A stretch of DNA of 64,000 nt from Calamus simplicifolius (GCA_900491605.1 UESW01005033.1:484491-548490), one strand, 5' to 3'; shown: positions 48,593 to 59,734, numbered from the stretch's first letter. Made by a program: numbers and translations. The notes: generated by a model from the sequence alone, not told the origin.

Positions 48593-49226
48593 GAGTCATT
48601 TGTGTGCTCTTGCTTTTTTAGATATGTAACTTGGTCTGAAGTTTTCAATGAACGGGCCCTCGACCTCCATTTGCCTGTCTTTTTAGCCAATCTTTTGTTT
48701 CAGACTTTCTTTAGACTGTGAACAAGTTATGACTTGTTCGCGTTTTTCGGCCGACTTAGTTCGGATTTAAGTAAATGTCTCGGTCAAGGCCGAGGTATAG
48801 GGATAGCTCTGATGAAGCCGAGGGATGTGATAGCTCGGCTTAGGCCGAGAGATAAGATAGCTCGGCAGGTGATGGCAAAGGATTGCAGAGGTATCCTGGT
48901 TAGAGCCGAAGTTGGGTAACTCGGCCCGCGCAAGGCGAAGAGGTGGGCACGCTTTTCGAAGGGAGTTTGGTCCCAAGAAGAAGGGTGTTTACGGCGCGCC
49001 GTCATTTATTTATCCTTTCGGATAAAGGGGGAGCGATTCCTCGCTTCCGCAAGCGGCCACTGAAGTGATGACGCGTGGCAAGATTTTATGGTAGTGGCGT
49101 TGGAACTGACGGCTCGGGTGATCGGGACGCTCGCCCGAGGTAATTTAAATATCGGTGGGTGGTACGCCATCGTTAACCATTTCTTTGCCGATCTTCTGTT
49201 GGCCAGTCTAAGCTTACGATAACAGG

Positions 49227-49547
49227 ATGGCTTCCGAGAATGGAGGTAGGTCAACTGGGATGTCAAGCAGCGTTGTTAGCAGCCTTGGGGTGCCCCGCCT
49301 GGGCCGCACCACAATAACTGTGGATGGGGAGGTTTTGGCGTCGCTACTCGCGGACCGCGAGCAAGTCTGGAGAATGGCTGAGCAACACCTGGCCGTCTCG
49401 GCAAGAGAGATTGAGCTCCTTCACCAAGCCAACAGTAGGCTGGAGGGGAGGTGGTATCCCTTCGACAACAAATGGCTGATTCGGCTCCACGGCGTAGGGA
49501 GAGTTCAGCGGTGCCCGGAGGAAGTAGCAAGCCCTTGTGAGGGCTAA
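49227..49547 (+). CDS. Second antisense frame, 106 aa, function unknown
   Basis: The frame starts MASENGGRSTGMSSSVVSS and continues with a leucine- and glutamate-rich stretch (VLASLLADREQVWRMAEQH...IELLHQANSRLEGR) that could form a short coiled coil. It lies about 0.6 kb after the first antisense gene on the same strand, separated by a GGCCGAG-repeat stretch. I do not recognise a family. It may be a separate short gene or a detached exon. T-rich DNA follows the stop. Confidence 0.35.
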   Translation: MASENGGRSTGMSSSVVSSLGVPRLGRTTITVDGEVLASLLADREQVWRMAEQHLAVSAREIELLHQANSRLEGRWYPFDNKWLIRLHGVGRVQRCPEEVASPCEG

Positions 49548-49789
49548 TGTATATTTTCTTTTGTTTTCCCTCTTGTAATGAATGGAGAAAGGTTTTTTGG
49601 AACTTCCTTGTTTGTTGCCATTTCTGAAATGTTTTTCCTTATCGTCCGAGTCTTATGGAATGAACTATTCTCCTGGGGAACCTCCAGCACAGCATCCTCG
49701 TTTTGACCGAGGTAAATGGGACTCGTAGGTTTCAGTTGAGCATTGTATATCGCTCGGTTTTTGTCATGGTTTTTGATAAAAGATGCACT

Positions 49790-49935
49790 CCGGCCTTGGC
49801 GGGGCTTATATACATAGGATGTGTACTCCGACCTTAACCGATGCTTACGCATTCTGGGTGTAGGTCGGGGCTTATACTCATAGGATGTGCACTCCGACCT
49901 TAACCGATGCTCGCATTCTGGGTGTAGGTCGAGGC
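49790..49935. repeat. About two copies of a 72-bp tandem repeat
   Basis: The segment GGGGCTTATA..CATAGGATGT..ACTCCGACCTTAACCGATGCT..GCATTCTGGGTGTAGGTC occurs at about 49798-49868 and 49869-49935 with few differences. Confidence 0.8.
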
Positions 49936-50614
49936 TTATAGCGTGTCCCGTTATCATTGAGACAAAAGTAGTTACCTTAGACTGGACTGAAGTACAAGAT
50001 CACGTTCAGTCATGCTGAACTGAAAGAAGATACTTTGGTTTATTCCAAAGTATGGAGGCAATTTCGGCCTTGAGTTAAAACGCAAGGCAATGTCTCGGCT
50101 TACATCAAGATGCAATGGGCAGTTGAGCCAGAGAAAGGAATACCGAGGTATGTTTATTGAGGAGTACTTGGCTTCGCGCCTTTTTATGACTTTGCCGATG
50201 CTTTTGCCCTTTCCAAGGAGCTGATATTCTCTTTGCTGAAAAGGATAATACGGCTCTGTGGTTTGCGAAAGGTCGCCTCGGCACTTTCCAGGGACACTTA
50301 TTATGTCGACTTTTTCCAAGGCGGTCGTTTCAACGTACGACGCAAGCGCTTGTTTGCCATTGGAGGGTGTCATTTTACCGGGCGATTTTTCAGGTCTGCC
50401 CGTATCTCTAAGATCAGCGGGCATTTTTTGCATTTAAGATCTATGATCCGGGATCAGAGGAAATCTTCTGGCGTACGTCATGGGCTCAGCAACGCGTTTG
50501 GCGCGCATTGAAGGGCGCTATTTTCATCCTGGGAGGCCATGTGGCAGCGTGGGTTAGGCATTTTGAATCTCGGGGCTCTTACTGCTTTAACAGCTGCTCC
50601 CGGTCCATTTTGCC

Positions 50615-50622
50615 TATAAAAA
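50615..50622 (+). promoter_or_regulatory. Internal + strand TATA box (TATAAAAA)
   Basis: CCTATAAAAAGG lies 58 bp upstream of the frame at 50673 and faces away from gag-pol. With the AATAAA at 51364 it frames a possible short transcription unit. Confidence 0.45.
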
Positions 50623-50672
50623 GGGGAAGAAGGGGCCGTGTTAGGCCATCCCCAAAATTTTCTCTGTGAGCT

Positions 50673-51035
50673 GTGAAAGTTTTCATGATGTCTGCATCCC
50701 TAAAGCTGAGAGTGGAGGGACTGAGTTTTTCTTTTGTAAGCCACCTTCCCACGGATAGCCGGGGCGACGAAGGAGCGCTGGAGAGCACTCATCCTCAAGG
50801 GAGGAGTTTCGAAGATCATATGGAGAGCGCACAGGAGGTCCGCAGAGATCATATGGAGAGCGCACATATGCGCTTCCTGTGTGTCCTTTGTGGTTTGCTA
50901 CGGGGGTCGCAGGGTAGGAAGTGCACATGTACCCCCGTAGCATGCGCGGACTTTTCCTTCTCCCTTGGCTGGATGCTTAGCCCCTCCATGCGGGGAATCT
51001 TCCGCCATGTGAAGAGGGAGTTGAGAGCAGCATAG
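50673..51035 (+). CDS. Third antisense frame, 120 aa, function unknown
   Basis: It begins MKVFMMSASLKLRVEGLSFS and contains a short internal duplication (GATCATATGGAGAGCGCACA at about 50815 and 50850) that gives two DHMESA segments. No known domain was recognised. It sits between a TATA box (50615) and a polyadenylation-type AATAAA (51364). It could be coding or the leader of a non-coding transcript. Confidence 0.3.
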   Translation: MKVFMMSASLKLRVEGLSFSFVSHLPTDSRGDEGALESTHPQGRSFEDHMESAQEVRRDHMESAHMRFLCVLCGLLRGSQGRKCTCTPVACADFSFSLGWMLSPSMRGIFRHVKRELRAA

Positions 51036-51363
51036 GGCTGATGGTCCCCTATCTCTCTCAATCGGGCAGCGACCTACAGCCCAGCATTCCACCCAAGGGG
51101 AAGCTTCCTCAGCATCAGCATCCATGGGTCTGTGCCTCTTTTTGGATCTCTTAATTCATCCAGAGGACCCGTGGAAGCCGGCCTTGCTATCTATCAGGGC
51201 GAGCTGGCTGGTTGCCTGATCTTTTGGGTCAGATGCCGAAGTGTCATTGTTAACCAAAGCTGACTGAAGCAGTTCGGCCGAGCTATTTACTCGTTTTTAT
51301 TATCTATGCTTTGATGCACTTGTAACTCCTCTTAGGATGTTGTAACTTTTCTTTTGATGAGGA

Positions 51364-51369
51364 AATAAA
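51364..51369 (+). terminator. Candidate polyadenylation signal AATAAA
   Basis: AATAAA lies after a T-rich stretch rich in TTGTAAC motifs. It could end the + strand unit that starts at the 50615 TATA box. Confidence 0.4.
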
Positions 51370-51819
51370 GAAAGTTTTCATTCCTTCTTTCTTTAGCACC
51401 TGCTTTTTTTTTTTTGCGCTGAGAGTTGTTGCTCCCATATTACACTTTTTATGTCGCAGCATATTTTGGCAGCGCTATTGCTGCTTTGTTCTTGCTAAAC
51501 CAATGTCCGGTCCTCAGTGGAGAACACGTATATCCATGTGCGAGTCAAAGAGGGACCTGGGCGGTCATGTGGAGTCATGAGGTGAGCATGATCCTGTTTG
51601 CAGAACGAAGCAGGTGTTTCTTCGGGAAAGATAGCTCGTGGCATGTTTTTGTTATCAAATAGTGGGAGGTCGTTTGCCTCTACCGAGGTATAATAGGACG
51701 CCTTAGTTGCGTCAGGGCGTTGGAGAGATTACTTGACTAGGCCGGAGCCTCAGGATATCGCTCGGTTGTTGCCGAGGATCAAGGGTATCACTCGGTTGCT
51801 ATCGAGGTTTTTATCCTTT

Positions 51820-52658
51820 GGTTCGATCGGGGCTTGTTAGCTGCCCGAATCTTGAGCGATGTTTTGGAGATTATTTAATCCGGCCGGGGCTTGTAAGCTG
51901 CCCTGAATCCGAACGATGTTTCTTTGACGTTTGATTCGGCCGGGGCTTGTAAGCTACCCGAATCCAAACGATGTTACTCTATTTGATTCGGTCGGGGCTT
52001 GTAAGCTACCGAATCCGAATGATGTTTCTCTGACGTTTGACTCGGCCGGGCTTGTAAGCTACCCAATCCGAACGATGTTTCTCTGACGTTTGATTCGGCC
52101 GGGGCTTGTAAGCTACCCGAATCCGAACGATGTTTCTCTGACGTTTGACTCGGCCGGGGCTTGTAAGCTACCCGAATCCGAACGAAGTTTCTTTGACGTT
52201 TGATTCGGCCGGGGCTTGTAAGCTACCCGAATCCAAACGATGTTTCTCTGACGTTTTGACTCGGCCGGGGCTTGTAAGCTACCCGAATCCGAACGATGTT
52301 TCTCTGACGTTTGACTCGGCCGGGGCTTGTAAGCTACCCGAATCCGAATGATGTTTCTCTGATGTTTGATTCGGCCGGGGCTTGTAAGCTACCCAAATCC
52401 GAACGATGTTTCTCAGACGTTTGACTCGGCCGGGGCTTGTAAGCTACCCGAATCCGAACGATGTTTCTCTGACGTTTGATCGGCCGGGGCTTGTAAGCTA
52501 CCCGAATCCGAACGACGTTTGGGCCGGGCTTGTAAGCTACCCGAATCCGAACGATGTTTGACTCGGCGGGGCTTGTAAGCTACCCGAATCCGAACGATGT
52601 TTCTTTGACGTTTGATTCGGCCGGGGCTTGTAAGCTACCCGAATCCGAACGATGTTTT
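51820..52658. repeat. Tandem repeat of about 56 bp, some 16 copies
   Basis: The unit contains TTTGACTCGGCCGGGGCTTG, TAAGCTACCCGAATCCGAAC and GATGTTTCTCTGACG. Outer copies on the left are more diverged and some inner copies are shortened (near 52520). The unit includes GCTTGTAAGC, a small palindrome. The array lies directly downstream of pol on the - strand. Such arrays in the 3' region are typical of Tat elements and can seed satellites. Confidence 0.93.
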
Positions 52659-52939
52659 GGAGATCACATGGCTTCAGCTGCACCGGGAGTGCTCGGTCAT
52701 ACCAAGCCTTCGGAATGTAATTTGGCCTAGCCGAGATATGTAGCTCTGGCTCAGAGCTCGGCCTAGCCGAGGTACGGAGATTTGGCTCAAGGAGATAGCT
52801 CGGTTGTGCCGAGAATGGATGCATAAGCGACATCTGTTTTCTATTACGACTTTTCAAAAAAACGACCGTAGTGGTCGTGCCCGGATAATAGAAACAAGAT
52901 GCCAAGCTGTAAATGGGGCGAGTCTATAGAGAGCGTACT

Positions 52940-54235
52940 CTATTGATGATATATGCGGAGGTTGTCCGAACTCCACGTCCGGGGAATGGATCTCCCGCTC
53001 AGGTCCTGGAGCTTGTAGGTGCCACTTGATAAGGACCTTCCAATTTGGAGAGAGCTTTCCTTGCTCCAGCGGCTTGGAGACGGATGCTTTCCAAGGACAA
53101 GATCGCCGGGCGAGAAGGATTTGCCCTTGACTCTAGAGGCATGGTAGCGGGCCACTCTTTGCTGGTACGCGGCCATTCTGATTCGAGCTTTTTCCTGATC
53201 TCTTCCACCAAGTCGAGATTGGTACGGAGCTGCTCGTCGTTAGTTTCTTCTGAGTAGCTTTCCACTCGCGGAGAGGGAGGCCTATTTCCATGGGGATGAT
53301 GGCTTCCGTGCCAAAGGCCATCCGGAACGGGGTTACCGGTGGGGATTCTCTGGGTAGTGCGTAGGCCCATAGAACATGATGAAGTTCGTCCGCCATCTGC
53401 CTCGGGCTCTGGCGAGCCGAGCTTTAATCCCTTGAAGTAGGGTCCGGTTTGTTACCTCGGCTTCTCCGTTGGCTTGCGGATGCCCTACTGAGGTGAGGCG
53501 ATGACTGATGCCATGATCCTCGCAGAACTCCGGAGCTTGGGATTATCAAATTGCTTGCCATTGTCGGTGATGATGGTATGCGGGAGGCCAAAGCGATAAA
53601 TGATGGATCTCCACACGAAGTCCCTGGCCCGAGCTTCGGTTATCTGGGCTACTGCTTCGGCCTCGACCCACTTGGTGAAGTAGTTGATGCGACAAATAAA
53701 AATTTTCTCTGTCCAGTGGCGAGGGGAAAAGGGCCAAGAATATCCATCCCCCACTTAGCAAAGGGCCAAGCGGAGGAAATAGGGACCATACTAGCAGAGG
53801 GGAGCCTCTGGATGTTGGAGTGCCTCTGACACGGGTCACAGGCTCGAACGAGATCATCGGCATCCTTTTGCATGGTAGGCCAGTAATATCCTTGGCGCAG
53901 TACCTTGTGGCAAAAGATCGACTCCCTAGGTGGTTGCCGCAAATTCCTTCATGTACCTCCTGAAGAGCATAATCAGCTTCGGACGGGCGAAGGCATTTGA
54001 GCAGCGGCATGGAAAGGGACCGCTTATACAGCTGATCATCGATCAGCACATAGTGGGTAGCTTGCAATCTCAGCTTCCTTGCTTCCTTGCGGTTGGCTGG
54101 GAGCGACCCTTCTTTAAGATACTTTAATATTGGGTCGAACCAGGATGGCTCGACCTCAATCTGCATCACTCGGTCTGCCTCCGCGATGCTAGGTTTTTCT
54201 AGGATTTCCAGGGGAAACTTTTGCTCGGAACTCAT
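52940..54235 (-). pseudogene. Tat integrase, broken
   Basis: In reading order: an N-terminal segment (54235 leftward, WFDPILKYLKEGSLP, then LQEVHEGICGNHLGSRS), the zinc-binding part (GYYWPTMQKDADDLVRACDPCQRH, 53649-53942 frame), and the core (WGMDILGPFPLATGQRKFLFVA, NYFTKWVEAEA, then FGLPHTIITDNGKQF with two catalytic Asp). The third catalytic Glu region is damaged. The C-terminal part includes ELHHVLWAYALPRESPPVTPF, AFGTEAIIPMEIGLP and a GDLVLGK tail to 52940. Frames change several times (near 53900, 53720, 53490 and 53180). Confidence 0.88.
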
Positions 54236-54512
54236 CGATTCGCAGTCGCAAGTCAGGATAACAGATCGGCACGAGCATTTTCGGATCTGGGGATCTGGAT
54301 AACTTCAAATTCAGAGAAGTGAAAGCAAGTCCCGCACCTGTCGGAGATACCGAATCATGTTTGGCTCCCGGGCCTCGAATTCGCCCCGTGACAGGCTACC
54401 AACTAAGAGTCGGTAAAGGCATTCAGCCTCTTCACTTTCAGATCACGGGCGATTCGGAGTCTAGCAAGCAGGGCCTCATACTCGGCTTCGTTGTTGGAGG
54501 CTGGAAGGAGAA

Positions 54513-56130
54513 TCAAACGCCGTACTCAAAGGTCATCCCCTCGGGGCTGGTGAGGATCAAACCAGCACCAGAGCCATTGGCATTGGAGGATCCGTCGACG
54601 TGGAGGAGCCACAGGGCGTCAGATCTTGGATGTTCGGAGGAGTCCGGAGTGGAGCCATCTTCCGGGATGGTGCATTCAAGGAGGAAATCAGCTAGAATCT
54701 GGGCTTTGATGGCCGGGCGAGGTTGATAATGGATATCATGCTCGCTTAACTCAACGGCCCACTTAGCCATTCTTCCTGATGTCTCCGGGCGATGGACCAC
54801 CGCCTTGATGGGTTGATCGGTAAGGACCGTCACAGAATGTGCTTGGAAATATGGTCGTAATCTCCGAACCGATATTACCAGGGCCAAGACCAGCTTCTCG
54901 ATTCGGGTGTACCTTGTCTCGGCGTCCCGGAGAAGTTTGCTGACATAGTAGATCGGCCTCTGGGTCTTCTTCTCTTCTCTGACCAAAACCGAGCCAATCG
55001 CGCCTTCAGAGACTGCCAGGTACAGAAACAACATTTCTCCCGGATTGGGACTGCTGAGGAGGGGTGGCGAGCCAAGATACCTCTTGAGGTCCTCGAATGA
55101 CTTTTGGCACTCGGGAGTCCATTGAAAATTCTTGGCAGATCGAAGAGCTTTGAAGAAAGGAAGGCTCCTCTCGGCCGACCGAGCCACAAAGCGGTTGAGG
55201 GCCGCAATCCTTCCCGTCAGGCGCTGGACTTCTTTGATAGATGTTGGGGGCATCATTTGCTGAAGCGCTTGAATCTTCTGCGGGTTGGCTTCGATGCCTC
55301 GCTGGGAAACCATGAAACCCAGAAACTTCCCCGAGGTGACACCGAAGGCGCACTTCGTTGGATTGAGCTTCATCCGATACTTTCGGAGTGTCGCGAAGCT
55401 TTCCGAAAGATCCCCAATATGCTGGGACGCTTCCTTGCTTTTGACCAGCATGTCATTGACATACACTTCCATATTCCGACCGATCTGCTCCTTGAAGACT
55501 TTGTTTACCAGCCTTTGTTAAGTGGCGCCTGCATTTTTCAGACCAAAGGGTATGACACGGTAACAATAGATACCTCAGTCGGTTATAAAAGCGGTCTTTT
55601 CTTCATCCTCGGGTGCCATCCGAATTGGGTTGTAGCCTGAATAGGCATCCATGAAGGTCAGCATCTGATGACCGGAAGTGGCATCCACAAGCTGGTCGAT
55701 CCGGGGGAGAGGGAAGCTATCCTTCGGGCATGCTTTGTTAAGATCGGTGAAGTCGATGCAGATTCCCATTTACCGTTCGACTTTCTCACCATAACAACAT
55801 TGGATAGCCAGCTTGGATAATTCACCTCCCAAATGAAGTTTGCCTTGATGAGCTTGTCCACCTCTTCTTCAATTGCTCTCTGCCGGTCAGGGGCGAAGCT
55901 TCTTTTCTTTTGTTTCACGGGTCGGGACATCTTGTCTGCATTGAGACGGTAGACGAGGACATCCGGGCTGATCCCAGGCATGTCAGAAGCTGACCAAGTG
56001 AAGACATCAGCATTTCTTCGGAGAAAGTCGATCAGCTCCAGTCGGGGCTTTCCCTTCAATAGCGACCCGATCCTTATGGTTCGGTCGGCCGAGCTTCGTC
56101 CAGCGGTACCTCCTCCAGCTCTTCGGCTGG
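54513..56130 (-). pseudogene. Tat reverse transcriptase with two RNase H domains; active site YVND
   Basis: Reverse transcriptase starts near 56120 (RIGSLLKGKPRLELIDFL), passes SWLSNVVMVRKSNGKW and CIDFTDLNKACPKDSFPLP, and continues in the frame 54513-55472. There the catalytic segment reads MEVYVNDMLVKSK: the first Asp of the usual Y-V/A-D-D box is Asn, which should abolish activity. RNase H follows (YYVSKLLRDAETRYTRIEK...LTDQPIKAV). A second, archaeal-type RNase H begins at LLHVDGSSNANGSGAGLIL and is cut by a stop at 54513. The tandem RNase H arrangement marks the Tat/Ogre lineage. Frameshifts lie near 55750, 55575 and 55480. Confidence 0.9.
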
Positions 56131-56231
56131 TTCTCTCGTTGCTCGGAGAAATCCTCCCGAGTTCAGTCCATCGACTTCGGGCAATCTGGATTGCAGGTTG
56201 GTGACAAAGTACTGCCGAGCTCATTCTTCAG

Positions 56232-57549
56232 TTACCAGCACTCTTCAGTGTCGTGGCCATGGTCGCGGTGGTAGCGACAATACTTGGCGGGATCTCTCCG
56301 GACCGCATTTCCTTGAAGAGGAGGAGGTCGAGGGAGCTGGCGCTCATTTTCATAAGGATCTCTACTCTTGGGGCAGTAAGCGAGTAAATCGATTGAACCT
56401 CCTAGGCGGGCTCCGGGTGCGGTTCCTTGGCGGCTGGGGAATCCTTTGGCGGCGAGGCGGGCTTGGCTGACGAGAAGGTCGGTGCTTATATGAGCCCTGG
56501 GGTTCCTTCTTCTTCGTAAGCTCGGCTCGGGCAGCTCTCCATGATTCTTCGACTCTGGCATATTTGTCTACCAGAGCCATCATGTCGGAGAGGTTCGAAG
56601 GGTAGCTGACCTCCAGCGCCAGGTAAAAGTCATTCTCCTTCAACACTCCGCCCGCCAGGGCGGACATGGCCACCTCATGATTAAGGTGGTCCACCTCTAG
56701 CATGATGTTGAAACAGCCGAGATACTTCTTCAAGGACTCCCCCTTTCTCTGCTTAATCTCAGAGAGGGAGTTGGACCTCCGTCAGTGACGGGGTTGCTAA
56801 CGAACTGGCTGATGAAGAGGCGGCTCAGCTCATCGAAGGAATTAACGGAACCTGGTTTCAAAGCATTGAACCAGGTTCAAGCAGATCCCCTGAGGGTGGA
56901 AGGGAAAGCGCGGTAGAGAATCTCATCTGATGCCCCGTGGAACATCATGATCGATCGAAGCTGCTGAGATGCTCGTCGGGGTCGGAGGAGCCATGATAAG
57001 GCTCGATGGCAGGTAGCTTGATGTGGGAGGGAATCACTTCCTCCATGATCTTCTTAGAGAAGGGGATGCCCTGCTCTGCCTTATTCTGAAGCGGATGGGC
57101 CTGCTTGGCGGCGTCTAGCTCTTGACGCATTTCCTGGAGCTGGCGGCAGATATCCCTATCAGGAAAAGCAAAAGGGGCAGGACGAGGAGGATACTGAGAC
57201 GGTGTTGAATCATGGCGACAGAACATCGGGGAGAGGGATCGGGCCCGCCGAGATCTAGGGAGATCTCTACCACGGACTCCTTGGGGAGCTGGCTCAGCTT
57301 CCTGAGACGGTGAGGGGGGTCCGCAACCCCATGCGGGCCGAAAGAAGAGGTCGCTGGATGAGCGGGGGCTGCATCCTCCTCAGGGGGTAGGGGCAGGAGC
57401 AGCCGGACGGGGGGCTTCGAGCACCCCTGAATCAGGTGGGCCAGAGCCTGGACTTGCTGGACCAGTGAGGTGAACTGGTCCTGGGTCACCGGGGCCACCA
57501 GTGGCGATGGAGTCTTAATTGGCGATGGTGGCGGCACAACACTGCTCAC
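56232..57549 (-). pseudogene. Tat gag, broken; protease region apparently missing after it
   Basis: The frame opens at about 57549 (MSSVVPPPSPIKTPSP, then FTSLVQQVQALAHL). After frame changes it continues with ICRQLQEMRQELDAAKQ, the capsid start IKLPAIEPYHGSSDPDEHL (about 56960-57030), and FPSTLRGSAWTWFNALKPGS-like sequence (about 56850-56900). It then runs through 56362-56733 (YLGCFNIMLEVDHLNHEVAMSAL-like) into an RS/P-rich stretch and the CCHC-like YCRYHRDHGHDTEECW ending at 56232. Only about 120 bp separate this from reverse-transcriptase N-terminal sequence, and I see no aspartic protease motif there. The family normally has one, so a deletion is inferred. Confidence 0.85.
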
Positions 57550-57675
57550 GGATCAGGCCTTTGGGAAGCGACCTGATCTCGAGCTTCGGAGGTAGCCTTT
57601 CTTCGGTTGGCCATAGGAGGAGTTCTCTTTCAGATCGAGATCCTTATCTCCCGGATCACAAGTTTATGGGACTTG

Positions 57676-57701
57676 AAGCCCTTCCTCTAGGGCCAATTTG
57701 T
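57676..57701 (-). other. Primer-binding region of the Tat element
   Basis: On the - strand, directly after the 5' LTR, the sequence reads ACAAATTGGCCCTAGAGGAA. The deleted Tat-like element has a similar ATTGGCGCGCTAGAAAGAGG at the same place. I cannot name the priming tRNA from sequence alone. Confidence 0.5.
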
Positions 57702-58599
57702 TGCTGCCGAAATCTATCCTCTGACTCGGGGGCAATCGGGCTTTGAGATGGGCTTCCTCCTGGGCGGACCTGCAAAACAGTCCTCACGCGAGAGGCGTTG
57801 GGGGTGGCCCTCTGCGGAAGACCCTCCGATGGTCAAGTTAGTGGAGATCAGCAATCAACAAAAATGGAGAGAAGGCTCTCGCTGAAGAGTCCCTCCAGGG
57901 CTCTGAGCAGAGCGCTAATGGAGGAAGCTAGAGCAGAAGGAGAGAGGGTTCCAGTGAGCAAGTGCGCATACTAGGAGTCGGCAGATGACTCTATTTATAG
58001 AGGATCACCTAATTCCCTGGGGGCATCGTGGGTCCGAAGTCGTTAGGATCTGAATCCAGTTTGTTATGAGGTCGGTAGGATTCGTATCTTGTTGGTTAGA
58101 GGATCGACGGCTAGGAGAGCTTGTTGATGTCTCAAGATTTGGTGAGGACATAGGCTCTAGGGCTCTAGGCCACTCCCGGATATGATTTCTATTTGGAATC
58201 TTACGAATTCGAGTTCTTCTATGCCGAGTTTCGCAGAGGTATAGATATCGCTCGGGCTAGGCCGAGCAATGGGAGAGATCGGCTAGAGAGGCCGAAAGAT
58301 GACATAGCTCGGCTGGGGTCGAGAGATGATACAGTTCGACTAGAGGGGCCGAAAGATGGCATAGCTTGGCTGGGGCCGAGAGACGATACAGCTCGGCTAG
58401 GGCCGAGAGACGATATAGCTCGGCTGGGGCCGAGAGATGTGATCCTCGCCTTGGGAGTCCTTGGCTCGGCGAGGGGTTAAGGCGCCCCAACTTACCGAGG
58501 CTGACTTATCTCGGGCGGGTGTCGCATAGCGAGTAGGAATCAGGGCTAGCCCTAGCCATGTGCACGATTATTGACACACAGCGATTTTACCCCTCAACA
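57702..58599 (-). repeat. Tat element LTR (5' LTR for the - strand element), 898 bp
   Basis: It starts TGCTGCCGAAATC and ends CCCCTCAACA. It carries a TATA box on the - strand at 57992-57999 and a shorter GGCCGAGA array at 58246-58440. AAAATTAT follows at 58600-58607, matching the 8 bases before the left LTR (44176-44183). Confidence 0.92.
57992..57999 (-). promoter_or_regulatory. LTR TATA box (TATAAATA)
   Basis: In the 5' LTR this site would start the - strand genomic RNA of the element. Confidence 0.6.
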
Positions 58600-58607
58600 A
58601 AAATTAT

Positions 58608-59160
58608 TGACGAACTATTATTTACAGATTTTAATAGTTAATTTAAACAGAATCTTTTCAAATATAGCTTTACAATAAATTTCTATTGATACTGCAACTA
58701 TTAACATGAAATAAATAATTAGTTTAAATAAAAACTCATTTAATAAATAAATAAAGATAATAAAGTAAAAAAATTAATATTATATAATTAAAATTTATGA
58801 GTAGATCAAATCATATAAGATTCAGGTTTAACCAATAATTTAGATTAGGATTTAATTTTTGAACTTAACCTAATACAACCCATGGGCCTTTAAATATAGA
58901 TTGGGTTAGAACCAAATTGGATCATAGATTGATTTGACCCAGTTGTAATCTTCCTTGTCTTATGATGACGACGTGGCCAAAAGATTGAACCCAACTTGTG
59001 AGCATATTTTGCACTATGCAGAGATTCATTTTAAAAAAATTTAAATCTTGGCCTCACCATAGAGGAAGGGAAAAGTCTTGCTGCTGTTATGGATGGAGCT
59101 TAATTTCATCAAGAGGGAGTTTGAATTCAAATTTTGAATTCGATTTGGCCAACTAGGAAG
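58608..59160. other. AT-rich DNA between the Tat and copia elements
   Basis: No gene was seen. The left edge of the copia LTR is not clear and may lie within this stretch. Confidence 0.5.
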
Positions 59161-59212
59161 CTGATTTTGGGGAGGATTTGTTGCAACTTCCAAATCTGAT
59201 ATTGGGGAGGAT

Positions 59213-59699
59213 TTGTTGGAGATTTTCAAGGCAGCAAATCAATCCATTTGCTAAAAGTATGGAGCCAGTTTTGGAAATCAGTCCATGGTTGCCAAAAGTG
59301 TGGAGGGATGAGATTAGATTGGAGGAGAGTCTTTGATCCTTGTGGTGTCTTCTTTAACCGGTAAAGTTGAGCGAAAAAAAAATTTAATAGGAGGCTCTGT
59401 GAGGACATCCTCCGTGTGCTGTAGATCTTGATTCAACTCTCTGGATCATAAGAGTTTCTTAAAGAGAGTGTTTTGAGGGCTTGTACTTGATTCAACTCTT
59501 AGTGAAGCCTTGCAGATCCTGTGCCGCCGTGGACGTAGCCCAGTTTGAGTGAACCACGTAAAACCCTCATCTATCGCTGTTTTCTTTTGAATTTTGGTTC
59601 CTATTATTATTCTGTGTTTTTGTTGATTTTATCGCAACTGCGTGCTTGGCCGTACTAATAGCGATCTTATTAGAGGAATATTTGTTGTATTCCCTATCA
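59213..59699 (+). repeat. Copia 5' LTR (start approximate)
   Basis: It ends CCCTATCA, three bases before the primer-binding site. The start is placed at a TGTTGG typical of copia LTRs. The upstream segment GGGGAGGATTTGTTG is duplicated 35 bp apart (59169 and 59204), which makes the border ambiguous. No second LTR is available for comparison. Confidence 0.4.
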
Positions 59700-59702
59700 A
59701 AT

Positions 59703-59715
59703 TGGTATCAGAGCC
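59703..59715 (+). other. Primer-binding site, initiator-Met tRNA type
   Basis: TGGTATCAGAGCC is an exact match to the common plant primer-binding site for initiator methionine tRNA. It lies just inside the 5' LTR. Confidence 0.92.
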
Positions 59716-59734
59716 AGGTTTTCTTCATATTATT

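Larger units (their letters stand above)
44184..58599 (-). mobile_element. Tat-lineage Ty3/gypsy retrotransposon with antisense genes, 14.4 kb, defective
   Basis: Two LTRs (44184-45160 and 57702-58599) flank gag and pol on the - strand, followed by a roughly 7.8-kb 3' region with + strand genes and tandem repeats. The Tat/Ogre assignment rests on the zinc-knuckle-like YCRYHRDHGHDTEECW, the order reverse transcriptase-RNase H-second RNase H-integrase, and the long extra region. The 8-mer AAAATTAT directly abuts both outer ends. Defects: many frameshifts, an Asp-to-Asn change in the reverse-transcriptase active site, and an apparent loss of the protease region. The element sits in AT-rich DNA. 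Confidence 0.92.

Noticed and set aside
52145..52351. Repetitive + strand frame of 68 codons
   Set aside because: It is a translation of the 56-bp tandem array and has no independent coding signal.
51820..52658. CRISPR-like spacing of direct repeats
   Set aside because: The units abut without unique spacers, lie in a plant retrotransposon and show gradual divergence, so this is an ordinary tandem array.
44176..58607. AAAATTAT as an 8-bp target duplication of the Tat element
   Set aside because: The match is exact at both ends, but Ty3 elements usually duplicate 5 bp and the flanks are AT-rich, so it is kept only as supporting evidence for the borders.
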